DNA of 64,000 nucleotides from Rhizobium sp. 16-449-1b (GTDB taxonomy: Bacteria > Pseudomonadota > Alphaproteobacteria > Rhizobiales > Rhizobiaceae), in contig NZ_JAGHMH010000011.1 in NCBI RefSeq assembly GCF_017741935.1, forward strand, positions 16,059 through 80,058. Reading direction: 5' to 3'. The notes beneath the pieces are model-generated. The model had not been told where the DNA came from, did no database searches, and was given only the letters and a program-made list of their open reading frames with translations. Below, one piece after another: positions 19,376 through 28,821 of the stretch. How positions within the stretch are numbered: the first letter of the stretch is position 1; each line of letters opens with the position of its first letter. A program made the position numbers and the translations under genes.

Positions 19376-20050
19376 TCAGGACCGCGATCGCGCGTCGCGC
19401 AGGAACATCGCGGCTTCCGTGCGATTGCGCGCCTTCAGCTTCTGCAGGATGCGCGTCATGTTGTGCTTGATCGTCTTTTCCTGAAGGTTGAGCTGGCGGG
19501 CAACTTCCTTGTTGCTGTTGCCATCGGCGACCAGGCCGAGGATCTGCTCCTCGCGTGGCGTCAGCGAGGCCAGGGCATCTTCTTGCGGGGTGCGCGTCGG
19601 GGCGGCTGGGGGCTGGGGCGCATCGCCCTTCATCTCCGTCAGGATACGCGCGGCGAGGCTTGGCGACACATAGCTCTCGCCGGCCACCACATTGCGCACC
19701 GCCGATACCAGCGTGGATGCGTTCACGCCTTTCAGAATGTAGCCCTTCGCCCCTTCCTTCAGCGCGTCGAACAGATCGCTGTCTTCTTCCGAAGCCGTGA
19801 GCACGATGACGGTTGCAGCCGCATCCGCCTTCATAATCATGCTCAGCGCGTGGTGACCGCCGCCGGGCATGGAGAGGTCAAGCAGCAGCGCATCCGGACG
19901 GTGCTGGCTGAAAAGCGCTATAGCGTCTGCCGCGCTGGCGCCTTCGCCAACCACCTCGAAACCCGGCTCATCGGACAGGCTGCGGGCGAGGCCGTTGCGG
20001 AATATCGGGTGATCGTCGACGATCGCGACCCTGAGCGTGTCTGACGTCAT
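19376..20050 (-). CDS. Response regulator, NarL/FixJ (LuxR-HTH) type
   Basis: A 224-aa response regulator. The receiver domain (residues 6-125) has the acidic pair D12/D13, the phospho-acceptor D58 in 'DALLLDLSMPGG', and K107. The LuxR-type helix-turn-helix (about 160-218) reads 'LTPREEQILGLVADGNSNK' and 'QEKTIKHNMTRILQKL'. The ATG at 20050 overlaps the kinase stop by 4 nt (an upstream extension exists inside the kinase gene). It is co-transcribed with the sensor kinase upstream. Its targets are unknown; the exported proteins at 18438 and 18889 are the nearest candidates. Confidence 0.9.
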   Translation of the reverse strand: MTSDTLRVAIVDDHPIFRNGLARSLSDEPGFEVVGEGASAADAIALFSQHRPDALLLDLSMPGGGHHALSMIMKADAAATVIVLTASEEDSDLFDALKEGAKGYILKGVNASTLVSAVRNVVAGESYVSPSLAARILTEMKGDAPQPPAAPTRTPQEDALASLTPREEQILGLVADGNSNKEVARQLNLQEKTIKHNMTRILQKLKARNRTEAAMFLRDARSRS

Positions 20051-21432
20051 TCCGCCGTCCTCCTCGGTAGTGTCATGCATATGCGGGTGCCGGTCTTCGC
20101 GTCGGACGCGATGTCGAGACGTCCACCAAGCCCGGCGAGCCGTTCCTCCAGGCCGGCAAGGCCAAGGCCGTCTTCGTCGCCCGACCGGACGAAGCCGGTT
20201 CCGTTATCTTCGACGGCGATCCTGATATGCTGGTCGTCCTCAGCCGCCGTGACGGAAATTTTCGACGCGCCGGCATGCCGGGTGGCGTTGCTAAGCGCTT
20301 CCTGGATAAAGCGATAGGCGCAGATCTTGGCGGCCTGCGCGGGGATATCGAGGGGACCCACATTCGAGATGATCCTGGTGCGCGAACGCGTCTCGTGCGC
20401 CTGGATGGCGCGGCGGACGACATCGTCGCCCGAGAGCGTCTCGAGTTCGGGCAGCGTCAGGCCGCGGCAGATGTCGCGGATCTCCTGGATGGCTTCGGTG
20501 ATCGAGCTGCTGACGAGCGATTCGTCGTCGCCCTTCGCCTTGCCCTTGGCTATCGCCTCCAGCCTCAACGCGGCAAAGCCGAGCAGCTGTGCCGGGCCGT
20601 CATGCAGCTCAGCGGAGATGCGGCGCAGATAGCGCTCGTTGAGCGTCGCCGTGCGCTGGTTTGCCCTGTCGGCCCGCTTTCGCAGGGCGCGGTTGAGGTC
20701 GAGCATCCGCGACAGCTCGATCACCTGCGCGTCGAGCGACCGGCGCTGGACATCGATCAGATGGCTGCCTCTGGCGACGATGATGAAGAGCAGCGCAAGC
20801 ATGCCGGCCGTCACCGTGCCGACGACCAGCCAGCTCTGCAACCTGGCCACCGCGAGTTCCGCACGCAGGTCGCTGGCGATCTCGTAGAATTCCGCGACAC
20901 CGATGATGTCGCCCGACCAGGGTTCGCGGATTGGACTGTAGATCTCCAGAAGGGGCTGGCCGCTTTTCTGCTCCAGCTGGTTTTCCTCGCCCTTGAGGTC
21001 GTCGAATTCCGCGTGAACCGAACCGGAAAGTGCCGTGGCAAGCCCCTCGGTCATCGAGAAGTGTTTGCCCACAAGGCTGGGCTCGCTGCTAAAAAGCACT
21101 GTTCCATCGGGGCGCCAGATCTTGAACGAATAGAGCCTGTCGCGCAGCACGCCCTGCTGCAATGTTTCGGTCAGCGCCAGCTTGGCGCCTTCGCCAAGCG
21201 AGGTGGCCGAGGCGAGTTCCTGTGTGAGCGGGGCGATGATGCTGTCGACATAGAGCGCGGTGGCATTGGCGGCGTTGCGCACCGCCGCTCCCTCGATGCG
21301 GCTCGTCACCCATAGCCCGATAAGCGCCATGCCGAGCACGAGCACAAGGCCACCGGCGATGCCGAATTGCCACGCCAAAGTAAGCCTTTGGCGCAATATC
21401 TTGCGGGGTTGGGTGATCGAAACGACATTCAT
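20047..21432 (-). CDS. Membrane sensor histidine kinase, NarX/DegS type (HisKA_3)
   Basis: A 461-aa kinase. Transmembrane segments at about 19-41 and 201-220 enclose a periplasmic sensor region of about 155 residues, which includes 'YSFKIWRPDGTVLFSSEPSLVGK' type PAS-like (dCache/sCache) sequence. The phospho-acceptor is H277 in 'AELHDGPAQLLGF'; N-box 'EALSNATRHAG' at 378-388 and G-box 'DNGTGF' at 409-414 complete the HATPase_c domain. ATG 21432 is preferred to TTG 21477, which adds 15 basic residues. The stimulus is not known. It forms an operon with the response regulator. Confidence 0.9.
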   Translation of the reverse strand: MNVVSITQPRKILRQRLTLAWQFGIAGGLVLVLGMALIGLWVTSRIEGAAVRNAANATALYVDSIIAPLTQELASATSLGEGAKLALTETLQQGVLRDRLYSFKIWRPDGTVLFSSEPSLVGKHFSMTEGLATALSGSVHAEFDDLKGEENQLEQKSGQPLLEIYSPIREPWSGDIIGVAEFYEIASDLRAELAVARLQSWLVVGTVTAGMLALLFIIVARGSHLIDVQRRSLDAQVIELSRMLDLNRALRKRADRANQRTATLNERYLRRISAELHDGPAQLLGFAALRLEAIAKGKAKGDDESLVSSSITEAIQEIRDICRGLTLPELETLSGDDVVRRAIQAHETRSRTRIISNVGPLDIPAQAAKICAYRFIQEALSNATRHAGASKISVTAAEDDQHIRIAVEDNGTGFVRSGDEDGLGLAGLEERLAGLGGRLDIASDAKTGTRICMTLPRRTAE

Positions 21433-21613
21433 CGCGCTAGCATATCGATGTTTCCGCCTAAGCAGAAGAAGGACCAATGGCCGTTCTGCACGGACGAAAG
21501 CCGGTGAAATTGGCGGTGTGGACAGCGGAGTATGCGTCGTCTGGAATATTGAGAATTAGGTAAGGTTCTGGCGCTAGGCTGGTTAGCGTTAACGAAGCCT
21601 TACTCGGTAGAAG

Positions 21614-21964
21614 ATGATTCGGCGCATCCTCATTGTTGTGGTGATCATGCTGACCACGATCGGCAGTGCGCAGCTTTGCCTGCCGAGCGCTTCCTTCGCG
21701 GCCCCCTGTCAGACCGAAGTCATCGCCGAAGGCGATGCGCTCTCCGGTGACGACAGCCGCGACGTCAGCCATATCCATGACGCCGAGCACTGGACGCGGC
21801 GGCCGCCTGTGGATGCCTGGCCCAGCGCCTGGGAGCTCGCCGACATAAGCTACCATCCCAATCTCCCGATCCATCTCGAAGGCCGGACGCTCGATCCCAT
21901 GTATCGGCCGCCGATCGTCGGCGGCGCTCTTTCCCGTCCCGTTTCCCTAGCCAGAGCAGCCTGA
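21614..21964 (+). CDS. Small exported protein of unknown function
   Basis: A 116-aa protein with a clear Sec signal peptide ('RRILIVVVIMLTTIGSAQL', cleavage near 'SFAAP' at residue 29). The mature part is acidic and His-containing ('SRDVSHIHDAEHWTRRPP') and ends in a proline-rich tail. A single Cys (mature residue 3 or so) follows the signal region. I do not recognise a family. It precedes the PBP gene by 108 bp on the same strand, so an operon is possible. Confidence 0.6.
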   Translation: MIRRILIVVVIMLTTIGSAQLCLPSASFAAPCQTEVIAEGDALSGDDSRDVSHIHDAEHWTRRPPVDAWPSAWELADISYHPNLPIHLEGRTLDPMYRPPIVGGALSRPVSLARAA

Positions 21965-22072
21965 CGATATCAGGGCTGCTCGAGAGAGAGCCCCGATGTT
22001 GTTACTCGTCAACGCACCCAAGAGCCTTCCTGCCTTGCCGCGATATCTCCGGATACCGGGAGCGCGCGCACG

Positions 22073-23827
22073 ATGACCCTCGTATCGAAAATCATCCTCG
22101 CCAAACGCCGCAGCCATCTCAATGTCTCGGCGCTCAACAGGGGGCGCCGAAAGAAGGTCGATCTCTACCGGCAGGGCAAGACGCGTGTGCTTCTGGTCGC
22201 GCTGGCGCTCGTCATGGGCTTTACGGCCAGTGCCGCTCGGCTTGTCGAATACGGGGCTCGCGATCCCGAGGCGACATCCGGCATCCTGCCATCGGACAAG
22301 CTGCTGGCCTCGCGGCCCGACATTCTCGACCGGCACGGGCAATTGCTGGCGACCGACGTTCGCACCGTCTCGATGTTCGCCGAGCCCAACAAGATCGTCG
22401 ATGTCGATGATGCGGTGGAGAAGCTCGCCACGATCTTCCCCGATCTCGATCGGCGGGGGACATACGCCAAGCTTTCCGTGAAATCGTCACGCTTCGCATG
22501 GCTGCGCCGGCAGATCACGCCGCGTCAGCAGAGCCAGATTCTCGAACTGGGCATCCCGGGTGTCGGCTTCCGCCCGGAGAAGAAGCGGTTCTATCCGGGT
22601 GGGAATACGGCGGCGCACGTTCTCGGCTATGTCGATATCGACAATCGCGGCGTCGCCGGAATGGAGCGCTACCTCGATCAGCAGGGGTTGCTCGACCTTC
22701 GCGCCGCCGGCCTGACGAGCGACATGCCGCTGGAGCCGGTGAAGCTCTCCATCGATCTGCGCGTGCAGAACATCGTGCGCGAAGTTGCCGCCGAAGCCAT
22801 GGTCAAATACCGCGCGGAAGCCGCCGGCGCCGTCATTCTCGACGTGGAGACGGGCGAGGTTCTGGCGATGGCGTCGGTTCCCGACTTCGATCCCAACCAG
22901 CCGTCGCGAACGCTTGCGAACGGGAAGGTCGACAAGGAATACGAGAAGGGCTGGTTCAACCGCATCAGCAACGCGACATTCGAGATGGGCTCGACCTTCA
23001 AGAGCTTCACGCTGGCGATGGGCCTGGATGAAGGCAAGATCAACCTGAACTCGATGGTCGACGCTACCCGGCCGATCCGCATGGGCGGCTTCATCATCAA
23101 GGACTTCAAGGGCAAGAACCGCGTTCTCTCGATCCCCGAGGTCTTCCAGTATTCCTCGAACATCGGCACCGCCGCGGTTGCCGACATGGTCGGCATCGAC
23201 CGCCACCGGGAATTCCTGACCAAGCTGGGGCTGCTCTCCAAGATGGAGACGGAGATGCCAGGCGTTGCGACGCCGACGCAGCCGCGAACCTGGAAGAAGA
23301 TCAACTCGGTGACGATCTCCTTCGGCCACGGTGTCGCGACGACGCCGCTTCAGACGGCGGTCGCGGCCGCCTCGCTGATCAACGGCGGCAAGCTTTTGCC
23401 TCCGACCTTCCTGCCGCGCAGTTCCCAGCAGGCGGGGGATATCGCCAAGCTCGTTCTGAGCGACAAGACCAGCCAGGACATGCGCTACCTCTACACCTGG
23501 AACGGCATCAAGGGCTCCGGTCGCAGCGCCCAGGTCGAAGGCTTCAACATCGGCGGCAAGACGGGCACGGCGGACAAGGTGGTCGACGGCCGCTATGCGA
23601 GCGACAAGAACTTCAACGCGTTCGTCGCCGCATTTCCGATGGACCGGCCGAAATACATCGTGCTGACCATCATCGACGCGCCGGAGACGGGTGAGCATGG
23701 CGGCCGGACGGCGGCCTCGACGGCCGCCCCGATGATCAAATCCATCATCGGCCGCGCCGGGCCGCTGCTTGGCGTCGCGCCACGCTTCGGAAGCCCTGAT
23801 GCGGAGTATCTGCTGGCGGACTACTGA
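22073..23827 (+). CDS. FtsI/PBP2-type D,D-transpeptidase (class B penicillin-binding protein), outside any dcw cluster
   Basis: A 584-aa class B penicillin-binding protein. A cytoplasmic basic N-terminus and one transmembrane helix (about 37-56) precede the dimerisation domain ('ASRPDILDRHGQLLATDV' at 79-96). The transpeptidase domain follows, with active-site S307-x-x-K310 (GSTFKSF), S361-S-N363 and K496-T-G-T499. The layout is that of FtsI (PBP3), which cross-links septal peptidoglycan. The flanking genes are not mra/mur/fts, so this is probably a paralogue of the dcw-encoded copy rather than the main divisome enzyme. All catalytic motifs are intact. Confidence 0.9.
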   Translation: MTLVSKIILAKRRSHLNVSALNRGRRKKVDLYRQGKTRVLLVALALVMGFTASAARLVEYGARDPEATSGILPSDKLLASRPDILDRHGQLLATDVRTVSMFAEPNKIVDVDDAVEKLATIFPDLDRRGTYAKLSVKSSRFAWLRRQITPRQQSQILELGIPGVGFRPEKKRFYPGGNTAAHVLGYVDIDNRGVAGMERYLDQQGLLDLRAAGLTSDMPLEPVKLSIDLRVQNIVREVAAEAMVKYRAEAAGAVILDVETGEVLAMASVPDFDPNQPSRTLANGKVDKEYEKGWFNRISNATFEMGSTFKSFTLAMGLDEGKINLNSMVDATRPIRMGGFIIKDFKGKNRVLSIPEVFQYSSNIGTAAVADMVGIDRHREFLTKLGLLSKMETEMPGVATPTQPRTWKKINSVTISFGHGVATTPLQTAVAAASLINGGKLLPPTFLPRSSQQAGDIAKLVLSDKTSQDMRYLYTWNGIKGSGRSAQVEGFNIGGKTGTADKVVDGRYASDKNFNAFVAAFPMDRPKYIVLTIIDAPETGEHGGRTAASTAAPMIKSIIGRAGPLLGVAPRFGSPDAEYLLADY

Positions 23828-23968
23828 GCGGAACAAGGCGCCTAAGGGAGGCGCCGCCGGCCTCCAAGGCGCCGCGATGGATTTCGGGTGCTAGGGGATG
23901 TAGGATTGTTGCAGGGAATGCGCGCATATCCATGCAACAATCTTGTCCTTGCAGGAGCGGCCGCCGCG

Positions 23969-25732
23969 ATGGATCGAAAGCTTGCAGCCATCCTCTGCAC
24001 CGATGTCGTCGGCTTCAGCCGTCTTGCCGCGCTTGACGAGGAGCGCACCCTCCAGTCGCTCCACATTTGCCATGTGCATATCGCGGACTTGGTGGGCGAG
24101 CACGGCGGACGCGTCTTCGGCAGCGCGGGCGATGGGCTGGTCGCGGAGTTCCCCAGCGCGGTTCAAGCCACCAGGTGCGCGGTGGAGATCCAGCGCCAGC
24201 TCCACCGCCATTTCGAAGGCTTGCCGACCGACCGGCGCCTCGAGTTCCGCATCGGGGTCAACCTCGGTGACGTAGTTGTCGCGGGGGACGATCTGCTCGG
24301 TGACGGCGTCAATATCGCGGCCCGCCTGCAGGAGATAGCCGGACCGTCGGGGATCTCAATCTCCGGCTCTGTTCGCGAGCACCTCGACGGCAAGGTTCCG
24401 TTTGCGCTTGCCAGCCTCGGCGAGCGTGTCCTGAAGAACATACCGAGGCCGATTTCGGTCTTTCGCGTGGACTGGTCACAAGAGGCCAGCGACGATCAGG
24501 TCGTAACTTCGGTCTGGTCCGCCAACCGGCTCGACAAGGATCAGCCGTCGCTTGTCGTCATGCCCTTCGACAATCTCAGCGGCCCGAGCGACGGATATTT
24601 CGTGGACGGGGTGGTGGAGGAGATCACGGCGGCGCTGTCGCGTGTCCGGGACTTCTTCGTCATCGCCCGCCAATCCGCCTTTACCTACAAAGGCAAGTTC
24701 ATCGATGTCCGTGACGTCGGCAGGGAGCTCGGGGTCGCCTACGTTGTCGAGGGCACGGTTCGCCGCGGCGGGGACCGGTTGCGCATTTCCGTCCAACTGG
24801 TCGACGCCGAACGGCGGACCCAGCTCTGGTCGGAGCGCTACGAGGGCATGACCAAGGACCTCTTCGAATTCCAGGACCGGATTGCGGCGCAAGTCGCGGG
24901 CGCGATCCATCCGGCCATCCGCAGCGCTGAAATCGAGCTGGCGAAGCGCAAGCCACCCAGCAGCCTGCGTGCCTACGACCTTGTCATGCGCGCCTGTCCA
25001 TACCTCTGGGGCCACAACAAGGACGGCATCGCGCGCGCCATTCCGCTTCTGCAGGACGCGATCGCGGTCGACCCGGCCTACGGCCGCGCTCATGCGTTTC
25101 TGGCCTGGTGTCACGCCCAGAACCTCGGCTACATCTGGACCGAAGATCCGGAACGGGAACTCGCGCTCTCGCTTGTCGCGATCGATGCCGCATCCCGCGC
25201 GATCGACGATGACCCGACGGCCCTGACCGCGGTCGGCGGAGCAATCAGCCATTGTGGCGATCAGCCGCGCGCGGCGGTCTATTTGGAGAGGGCGTTGTCG
25301 CTCGATCCGAATAATTCCTGGGCATGGGCGAGATTTGGCTGGGTCGCAAGCTACAGGGGAGAGCCTGATCGCGCCAAGGAGCGCTTCGAGCGCGCGATGA
25401 CGCTCAGTCCCGCCGATCCGCTTGCCTTCAACATGCGGATGGGTTTCGCACTGGCGCTGGCTCTTGCAGGCTCTCTCTCCGAAGCGGTGTCGATCGCCCG
25501 CGAGGTCGTCACCCGACATCCCGATGTGACGTGGCCCTACCGGATGATGACGGCTTGGGCGTCGATGCAGGGAGATGAGGAGACGGCGCGCTGGGCGGCT
25601 ACGAAGTTGCTTGCAGCAGAGCCGGATTTCACGATCGAGCGCTATCTGACCCGACCGGTCTTTCGCGCCGTGCCGACCTGGGCGGATGAGATGGCCGAGG
25701 GATTGCGCAAGGCTGGCCTGCCAGAGCAGTGA
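23969..25732 (+). CDS. Class III nucleotide cyclase with TolB-like and TPR domains
   Basis: A 587-aa protein. The N-terminal cyclase domain (about 4-165) has metal-binding Asp at D12 ('LCTDVVGFSRL') and D55 ('GSAGDGLVAEF'), and the transition-state Asn/Arg pair N115/R119 in 'GDGVNIAARLQ'. The position that is Lys in adenylate cyclases (KxxGD) is Gly-Ser here, so the purine specificity, or even activity, is open. Residues 190-300 are a TolB/FlgO-like module ('PSLVVMPFDNLSG', 'YVVEGTVRRGGDRLRI'), followed by TPR repeats to about 580. The start is ATG 23969 with AGGAG at 23953-23957. No transmembrane segment. The architecture is common and multi-copy in rhizobia; the role is unknown. Confidence 0.85.
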   Translation: MDRKLAAILCTDVVGFSRLAALDEERTLQSLHICHVHIADLVGEHGGRVFGSAGDGLVAEFPSAVQATRCAVEIQRQLHRHFEGLPTDRRLEFRIGVNLGDVVVAGDDLLGDGVNIAARLQEIAGPSGISISGSVREHLDGKVPFALASLGERVLKNIPRPISVFRVDWSQEASDDQVVTSVWSANRLDKDQPSLVVMPFDNLSGPSDGYFVDGVVEEITAALSRVRDFFVIARQSAFTYKGKFIDVRDVGRELGVAYVVEGTVRRGGDRLRISVQLVDAERRTQLWSERYEGMTKDLFEFQDRIAAQVAGAIHPAIRSAEIELAKRKPPSSLRAYDLVMRACPYLWGHNKDGIARAIPLLQDAIAVDPAYGRAHAFLAWCHAQNLGYIWTEDPERELALSLVAIDAASRAIDDDPTALTAVGGAISHCGDQPRAAVYLERALSLDPNNSWAWARFGWVASYRGEPDRAKERFERAMTLSPADPLAFNMRMGFALALALAGSLSEAVSIAREVVTRHPDVTWPYRMMTAWASMQGDEETARWAATKLLAAEPDFTIERYLTRPVFRAVPTWADEMAEGLRKAGLPEQ

Positions 25733-25884
25733 GCCGACCGTGTCGCGGCTGTCGCCACGACGCAGATGAACGCCCCCATTCTGCGAATGCTTCGCAGCTG
25801 CATTAAAAACTGGAAGATGCAGTTGCAAGTCATTGTTAAGTAGCGATTTTTTCTGTTTTCTTCTCCAATTTTGTCGTTGACACC

Positions 25885-26035
25885 AAGAGGCGGGTCGCCT
25901 ACCCAGCGCTCATCGGGGAGTAGCCACCGCCTGAGGGCGGGAGCGCGTCAACATACTCGTGCGAGAGCACGTGGCGCGTTCGGCCGACGAGATCGGCTCG
26001 GCAAGACCGTGGCGGACATCACCTGGCCAAAACAG
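25885..26035 (+). ncRNA. yybP-ykoY manganese riboswitch
   Basis: The leader of mntP contains the conserved blocks of this riboswitch family in order: GGGGAGTAGCC (25915-25925), CAACATACTCGT (25949-25960) and, after a GC-rich stem region, GGCAAGACC (26000-26008). In the family Mn2+ binds in the loop-loop contact and turns on the exporter mntP. The 3' boundary is uncertain; an expression platform could lie between 26010 and 26070, just before the mntP RBS. The adjacency to mntP is the classical arrangement. Confidence 0.88.
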
Positions 26036-26076
26036 GGTGAATTGGCTCAGCTACGAATCTCCTGAAGGGTTCAACC

Positions 26077-26640
26077 ATGTCATTGCTGTCGATCATCGTG
26101 CTGGCGTTCAGCATGTCCATGGACGCGTTCGCCGTCTCCGTCGGCCGGGGCGCTGCACTCGGTCGCCCGCGTTTCAGCGAGACGCTACGCACCGGCGTCG
26201 TCTTCGGTATCGTCGAGGCGATCACGCCGCTAATCGGCTGGGCGGCGGGTGTTGCCGCTGCCCGGTTCGTGACGGCGGTCGACCACTGGATCGCCTTCGG
26301 CCTGCTTGCCGCCGTCGGCATCAACATGCTCCGGGCAGCGATGAGCACCGAGCAGGAAGAAGAAAAGAAGCCAGGCATGTCCTTTGCCATGCTGATCGCA
26401 ACCGCGATCGGGACCAGCCTCGATGCCATGGCCGTCGGCGTTTCGTTGGCCTTCCTGGAGGTCAACATCCTGGTTATCGCGGTGGCGATCGGCGCCGCCA
26501 CTTTCCTGATGGCATCGGGCGGGATGCTGGTCGGCCGCCTGATCGGCGAGCGCTTCGGGCGCTACGCCGAGGGTGTCGCCGGCGTTGCGCTGATCATTCT
26601 CGGCTCGACCATTCTCTACGAACACCTGATGGCCGGCTGA
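26077..26640 (+). CDS. mntP: Manganese efflux pump
   Basis: A 187-aa inner-membrane protein of the MntP (formerly YebN, UPF0059) family that exports Mn2+. Six hydrophobic segments are visible. The internal duplication is clear from the paired motifs '[14 protein letters not shown]' (about 13-26) and '[15 protein letters not shown]' (about 112-126), whose Asp residues are needed for transport. It is preceded by a manganese riboswitch and by a CCTGAAGG-type ribosome site. Length is standard. Confidence 0.95.
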   Translation: MSLLSIIVLAFSMSMDAFAVSVGRGAALGRPRFSETLRTGVVFGIVEAITPLIGWAAGVAAARFVTAVDHWIAFGLLAAVGINMLRAAMSTEQEEEKKPGMSFAMLIATAIGTSLDAMAVGVSLAFLEVNILVIAVAIGAATFLMASGGMLVGRLIGERFGRYAEGVAGVALIILGSTILYEHLMAG

Positions 26641-26672
26641 GGCGATCAGGCAAACGCGCGTAGTGGCGCGGG

Positions 26673-27638
26673 TCAGGCCTTGATCAGCCGGACCTCAGTT
26701 CCCCAGGGATCCATCGCGATATAGCCGCCGGGTACATGGCCGCCGATGCCGGCCGTGTTGAAGCGCTTGATCTGCTGCTCATAGAGCAGCGGTTCGGAGA
26801 CCGTCAGCGAGAACCAGCTGAGGCCGGTCTTGGAGCTGTCGCGACCGCCGGCGCCGGCGCTGCGCCATGTGTTGACCGCCACGTGATGGTGATAGCCGCC
26901 CGACGAGAGGAAGGCTGCGTTGTCGCGCTCGGCGCTGGTGGCGGCAAGGCAGAGCAGATCCCGGTAGAAGCCGTTGGCCTCGTCGATGTCGCCGACGCGC
27001 AGATGGATATGGCCGATGCGCAAGCCTTCGGGTGCCGCGTCATAGGTGTCCTTGGACATGTCGGTCAGCGCGGCGATCGCGTCAATATCGAGCTCCTTGG
27101 TGCCCATGGTGACGATGCCGTCCTTCCATTGCCACTGGTCTCGCGGCCGGTCGGAATAGACCTCGATGCCATTGCCTTCGGGGTCGGTCAGGTAGATCGC
27201 CTCGCTGACGCTGTGATCGGCGAAGCCATCCAGCGGGATCTTGGCGACGGCGGCATGCACCAGCCAACGCGCGAGATCGACCCGCGTCGGCATCAGATAG
27301 GCGATGTGGAAGAGGCCTGCCGAGGTCGGATCCTCGAAGCCGGCGTCCGGTATGCTGGTCAGGTAAAGTAGCGGTTCGTTGGCCACGCCGAGCATGACCT
27401 CGTCGGCGCTTTCGGCAAGCACCTTGAGGCGCAGCGTGTCTTGATAATAGCGGCTCATGCCGGGGAGGTCGCGGACGCGGAGCGCCGCGCTCTTGATATG
27501 CGCGGCGGTGGTCACGCCATATGGCAAAGCGGCTGCCGCCGGCATCGTGCCTGCTTCGGCCTTTACGGCATGATTGAATGCGGCTGCGAGCGAGCTCACG
27601 CCTGCGAGTTGCAGCATATGGCGGCGGCTGATGACCAT
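26673..27638 (-). CDS. VOC-superfamily (glyoxalase/extradiol dioxygenase-like) protein with Tat-type leader
   Basis: A 321-aa protein of two vicinal-oxygen-chelate modules (about residues 45-155 and 185-315), like catechol-2,3-dioxygenase relatives of the CatE/YfiE type. Candidate metal ligands are His in 'AAHIKSAALRVRDLP', 'GLFHIAYLMP', 'IGHIHLRVGD' and 'GGYHHHVAVNTW', and Glu in 'GNGIEVYSDRP'. The N-terminus 'ISRRHMLQLAGVSSLAAAF' looks like a twin-arginine signal, unusual for this mostly cytoplasmic family. ATG 27638 places the RR close to the start. The substrate is unknown. Confidence 0.78.
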   Translation of the reverse strand: MVISRRHMLQLAGVSSLAAAFNHAVKAEAGTMPAAAALPYGVTTAAHIKSAALRVRDLPGMSRYYQDTLRLKVLAESADEVMLGVANEPLLYLTSIPDAGFEDPTSAGLFHIAYLMPTRVDLARWLVHAAVAKIPLDGFADHSVSEAIYLTDPEGNGIEVYSDRPRDQWQWKDGIVTMGTKELDIDAIAALTDMSKDTYDAAPEGLRIGHIHLRVGDIDEANGFYRDLLCLAATSAERDNAAFLSSGGYHHHVAVNTWRSAGAGGRDSSKTGLSWFSLTVSEPLLYEQQIKRFNTAGIGGHVPGGYIAMDPWGTEVRLIKA

Positions 27639-27745
27639 TGAGACGATCCGGTGGCTGGCATGTTTATTCCCCACCACCGCATCGGGCCTTCGGGCCGGTT
27701 CATCAAGTCAAAACTATGTGAGCCGGCCGTCGGTGTTTAGCAGCT

Positions 27746-28804
27746 TCAGAGCTTGACGGCTTGGCCGGTGCGCACACTTTCATCGGCCGCGAGGCAGATC
27801 TTTAGCGAGGTGACGGCGTCGTCCATATGGCGGGCGAGGTCGAGATCTTCCGTTATGGCGCGATAGACGAAATCCTGCTCGCGGTCGCACAGCATCTGGT
27901 GGTCGGGCTCGTCGTGCATGTCGAGCCAGTCGTCGGATCGAGCGAAAGCGCCCTTAGCATCGGTTCCCGCGTGGTGGACGCGCAGGCGCGACGTCTTGGT
28001 GTGGGCGTCCAGGCTGGCGGAGCTTGCGCCTTCATCCATCACGATCGAGACCGAGCCGTTAGGTGAGATCACGTCTTTGACGAAGAAGGCCGTCTCCGAC
28101 ATCATCGGCCCCCAGCCCGCCTCGTACCAGCCGACGCTGCCATCCTCGAACAGCACCTGGAAGTGGCCATAATTATACATGCCCTTGGGCAGGCCCTGCG
28201 CCAGCCCGACGCCCATGCCGCGCACTTCGACCGGCTTGGAATCGGTGATCTGGCACATGACGTCGACATAATGCACGCCGCAATCGACGATCGGCGAGGT
28301 CGTCTGCATGATGGAGCGGTGAATGTCCCATGCCGCGCCGCTCGATTGCTGATTGAGGTTCATGCGGAACACGTAGGGACCGCCGAGGCTGCGCGATTCG
28401 GCGATCATCCGCATCCACGAGGGATGATGGCGCAGGATGTAGCCGATGACGAGCTTGCGGCCATTGGCCTTGGCGGTGGCAACAACCCGCTCCGCATCCG
28501 CGACATTGGCCGCGAGTGGCTTTTCGACGAATACGTGGGCGCCGCTTTCAAGGGCTGCAACCGCCATGTCGGCATGGGTGTTGGTGTGCGTGGCGACGGA
28601 GACGACATCAGGCGAGAATTCGGCGAGCGCGGCGGCATAGTCGTTACGCAGGGGATAGCCGGAAAGCTCTTCCGGAAGCGTCGGCGTCGAGCGGTTGACG
28701 AGACCGACGATCTCGAAGCCGGGATGCGCGTGGTAAGCGAGCGCGTGGCTCTTGCCCATCTGGCCGAGGCCGACCACGAGGACCTTGAGTTTTTGATTTG
28801 TCAT
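27746..28804 (-). CDS. Gfo/Idh/MocA family NAD(P)-dependent oxidoreductase
   Basis: A 352-aa dehydrogenase. The Rossmann domain opens with 'VLVVGLGQMGKSHALAY' (about 9-25) and has the diagnostic 'VFVEKPLAANVADAERV' (about 92-108), with the catalytic Lys in EKP. The C-terminal alpha/beta domain carries 'DCGVHYVDVMCQI' near 175, whose His is the usual catalytic residue. Members oxidise or reduce sugars and inositols. It follows a GMC oxidoreductase gene by 17 bp in the same operon, which suggests consecutive redox steps on a sugar or glycoside. Confidence 0.88.
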   Translation of the reverse strand: MTNQKLKVLVVGLGQMGKSHALAYHAHPGFEIVGLVNRSTPTLPEELSGYPLRNDYAAALAEFSPDVVSVATHTNTHADMAVAALESGAHVFVEKPLAANVADAERVVATAKANGRKLVIGYILRHHPSWMRMIAESRSLGGPYVFRMNLNQQSSGAAWDIHRSIMQTTSPIVDCGVHYVDVMCQITDSKPVEVRGMGVGLAQGLPKGMYNYGHFQVLFEDGSVGWYEAGWGPMMSETAFFVKDVISPNGSVSIVMDEGASSASLDAHTKTSRLRVHHAGTDAKGAFARSDDWLDMHDEPDHQMLCDREQDFVYRAITEDLDLARHMDDAVTSLKICLAADESVRTGQAVKL

Positions 28805-28821
28805 GACATTCGCCTCGTTTT

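Noticed and set aside
22487..23836. 449-codon antisense frame opposite the transpeptidase gene
   Set aside because: Shadow frame; the sense strand carries intact SxxK, SxN and KTG motifs.
24476..25828. 450-codon antisense frame opposite the cyclase-TPR gene
   Set aside because: Composition-driven frame without motif or start signals; the sense gene is convincing.
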